From: Mycoplasma suis str. Illinois
GTDB lineage: Bacteria; Bacillota_I; Bacilli_A; Mycoplasmatales; Mycoplasmoidaceae
Length of the DNA stretch: 64,000 nt
Assembly (NCBI RefSeq): GCF_000179035.2
Contig: NC_015155.1
Coordinates: forward strand, 558,001 to 622,000
Direction: 5' to 3'
Shown here: piece after piece, positions 62,611 through 64,000 of the stretch
Numbering within the stretch: position 1 is the stretch's first letter
Layout: every line of letters begins with the position of its first letter
Program-made: the position numbers and the translations under genes
Notes under the pieces: generated by a model
Told to the model about the DNA's origin: nothing
The model's input: the letters and a program-made list of their open reading frames with translations, nothing else
Databases searched by the model: none

Positions 62611-62991
62611 TTATTCCTTTGGTTGGCAAGATTGTTGTATATTTCCGCTCTTCATAGTTGTTTTTATACAAACATAACCAAAACCTATATCAATTTCTTC
62701 AGTAGAAACAATTTCATCTTTCCCTTCGAGTAATTCAGGTTTTATATTTATTTCTGGTTTTAGTGAGTTTTGCCCTCCTAAATCCTTTGTAGATTTAGTA
62801 GGAGAATCTTCTGCGCGAGTTTCTATTTCATTATTTATTAGTTTTTGTTCTTCATTTTCTCTAGATTCTTTTGATCTTTGATCATCAGATTTATTAAATA
62901 ATGATCCTAAACCTATTCCAGCACCTCCTCCACTAGTACCAACAATTAATAATCCAGAAAAAACTTTAGATAATAAACTAAAGCTTTTCAA
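62611..62991 (-). CDS. small secreted-like protein Ec (E family)
   Basis: 126 residues: MKSFSLLSKVFSGLLIVGTS anchor, GGGAGIGLGSLFNKSDDQ, polar Glu/Lys/Ser body, and GYVCIKTTMKSGNIQQSCQP at the end with the two family Cys. Gly codons are mixed. Between the Dd unit and the terminator at 62576. Function unknown. Confidence 0.72.
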   Translation of the reverse strand: MKSFSLLSKVFSGLLIVGTSGGGAGIGLGSLFNKSDDQRSKESRENEEQKLINNEIETRAEDSPTKSTKDLGGQNSLKPEINIKPELLEGKDEIVSTEEIDIGFGYVCIKTTMKSGNIQQSCQPKE

Positions 62992-63020
62992 TTTTCTTAA
63001 TTAATTTTTAGTAATTAATA

Positions 63021-63044
63021 AATAAAGGGCTTTAGCCCTTTATT
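63021..63044 (-). terminator. intrinsic terminator after Dd
   Basis: AATAAAGGGCT and AGCCCTTTATT arms with a 2-base loop, 16 bases after the Dd stop. Confidence 0.65.
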
Positions 63045-63059
63045 ATTGATTCTTATTTG

Positions 63060-63596
63060 TTAGTTGTGATGAATTCTGTGGCAAATTTGAGATCATGTAT
63101 TTTCTATTTGAACTGCTGGTAAACATCTAAGTTCTCCTGTTTGATAACTAGAAACAAAAGGTTCTTTTTTAGGAATTTGTTGTTCTTGTGTTGATTCTGT
63201 TTCTTGAGAACCTTTGTTAGATTCAGAACTTCTTGTGGGTGAAACTTGTATAGTTGTAGAAATATCGGACTTAAAGTCTTCCTGATCTTGAGTTTTCACT
63301 AACTCAACTGAATTATTTGTAGTTATAGGGTTTTGAGAAGCTAATTCGGAATTTGAATTTACTTCTGTACTTGAAGAAGCATTAACAATATCAGGATTTT
63401 TAGAATCATGACTTTCTAAACTTCCACCATTATTTTCACCTCCAACTTTCAAAACATTATTAGTTGTATTGTTAGAACTGCTTTCTGTAAAAGCAGTACT
63501 TACTCCTAATCCAGTTCCTCCACCACTAACTCCAATAAAAAATAAACTGCAAAGACTTTTAGTTAATGTACTTAAATTTTTGAATCCCAAAACCAT
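63060..63596 (-). CDS. small secreted-like protein Dd (D family)
   Basis: 178 residues: anchor LTKSLCSLFFIGVSGGGTGL with GVSTAFTES, then an Asn/Ser/Thr/Gln/Glu-rich stalk, then YQTGELRCLPAVQIENTWSQ ICHRIHHN, the family's Cys-bearing head. Ends read through a UGA. It has a leader with a G9 run and a hairpin, as do the other D genes. Confidence 0.7.
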
Positions 63597-63604
63597 TAAT
63601 GATT

Positions 63605-63626
63605 AAAGGTCCTTTTTAGGACCTTT
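63605..63626 (-). promoter_or_regulatory. leader hairpin of Dd
   Basis: AAAGGTCC and GGACCTTT arms with a 6-base loop, ending eight bases before the Dd ATG; the right arm could pair with a ribosome site in AAAGGA. Confidence 0.65.
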
Positions 63627-63674
63627 CTTCACTAACTATTAATTCATTATCTAAATTGTGATTTATTTTGAAAG

Positions 63675-63683
63675 CCCCCCCCC
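63675..63683 (-). repeat. G9 tract in the Dd leader
   Basis: Nine G inside a short leader ORF (MRINKYIFTNLLGGGFQNKS and soon a stop). Confidence 0.85.
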
Positions 63684-63731
63684 AGCAAATTAGTAAATAT
63701 ATATTTATTAATTCTCATTTTCTTAAGTGTC

Positions 63732-63737
63732 ATTATA
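63732..63737 (-). promoter_or_regulatory. TATAAT box of Dd
   Basis: TATAATGACACTTAAGAAAA on the minus strand, as for the other D genes. Confidence 0.55.
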
Positions 63738-63795
63738 AGTGAAAGCGGATTATTTTCGCTATTTATCTTTTTCTGCTTTAACTATTTTTGAATTA

Positions 63796-63829
63796 TTTAA
63801 AAAAGAGCCATATAAGGCTCTTTTTTAAA
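63796..63829. terminator. bidirectional-looking terminator
   Basis: A 14-bp stem (TTTAAAAAAGAGCC with its complement) and a 6-base loop, four bases beyond the stop of the gene at the right edge. Confidence 0.75.
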
Positions 63830-63832
63830 AAA

Positions 63833-64000
63833 CTATTGTCTTGGGATTGTAAAGTCTACTGCCTTGTAACAAACTATTGTTACAGGTCTCAAATCTCCAT
63901 CTAGGTATTTTGTATAGTCACAAATATTATCTCCATTTTTTTCTCAGTGTTTCATAACTTGTTCTTTTTCTCAAAGAACTCAACCTTTCTTTAAAAATCT
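63833..64000 (-). CDS. C-terminal part of a protein cut by the window edge
   Basis: The last 55 codons of a minus-strand gene: RFLKKGWVLWEKEQVMKHWE, then NICDYTKYLDGDLRPVTIVC YKAVDFTIPRQ and TAG. The Cys-x-x-x and DLRPVTIVCYK region resembles the DLRPEHTMVMGF tail of the six-copy family at the left of the window, but the similarity is short. Confidence 0.55.

Overview
The window comes from a mollicute, most likely a haemotropic Mycoplasma. UGA must be read as tryptophan throughout: conserved proteins such as RpoC, SecA, Pyk and PurB only stay open that way. DNA is AT-rich, housekeeping genes are tightly packed, there is purine salvage but no sign of purine synthesis, and over 30 kb is given to tandem paralogous families of secreted or surface-like proteins with no recognisable function. 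I cannot name the species.

Layout. (1) 199-7664: six tandem minus-strand copies of one ~400-residue family; four intact, two broken, one with a short inverted segment at its 3' end. (2) 7773-25358: minus-strand housekeeping block: small ORF, rpoB-rpoC as ONE fused ORF, pyk, pfkA, eno with a ~100-residue C-terminal extension, a trigger-factor-like fragment, a coiled-coil protein, an RNase R N-terminal-like protein, dnaK. (3) 25484-31979, plus strand: a purB gene fused to an HPRT-like domain, two A/B pairs of small surface-like genes (the first A has an in-frame G9 tract, the first B is frameshifted), and an unknown anchored protein. (4) 31986-47452: a 2259-residue FtsX-like permease, SRP RNA, a BI-1-like membrane protein, six tRNAs, a membrane protein, efp, dut, rplT, rpmI, a YbhN/MprF-type membrane protein, a sigma-like protein, secA. 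(5) 47540-57794: a minus-strand array mixing ten copies of a ~270-residue paralog with five small cysteine-rich proteins. (6) 57932-63596: a coiled-coil gene and two further small secreted families (called D and E here), then a partial gene at the right edge.

The most exciting feature is a set of apparent contingency loci built on runs of 8 to 10 G. In the ten-copy array each gene has a G run about 30 codons into the ORF, at the end of the membrane segment. A run of nine G keeps the whole gene open in two copies (51447-52253 and 56667-57488). Six copies have eight G and are out of frame by exactly one base with a stop at once; one has a T-interrupted tract out of frame by +1; one has nine G but an extra A upstream. 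The same logic applies to a cysteine-rich gene (G10, off) and a divergent coiled-coil gene (G8, off), while other family members are on. In the D family the G run instead sits in a leader between a TATAAT box and the gene, ahead of a conserved GGTCC/GGACC hairpin, which suggests tract-length control of leader translation.

The housekeeping genes form glycolysis (pfkA, eno, pyk), transcription (rpoBC, a possible alternative sigma factor), protein folding and export (dnaK, SRP RNA, secA), translation (efp, rplT, rpmI, tRNAs) and purine salvage (purB-hpt). Several genes lack ATG/GTG/TTG starts (dut: CTG; rpmI: ATT or a frameshift in an A7 run; one cysteine-rich gene: ATT); these starts are inferences from family alignment.
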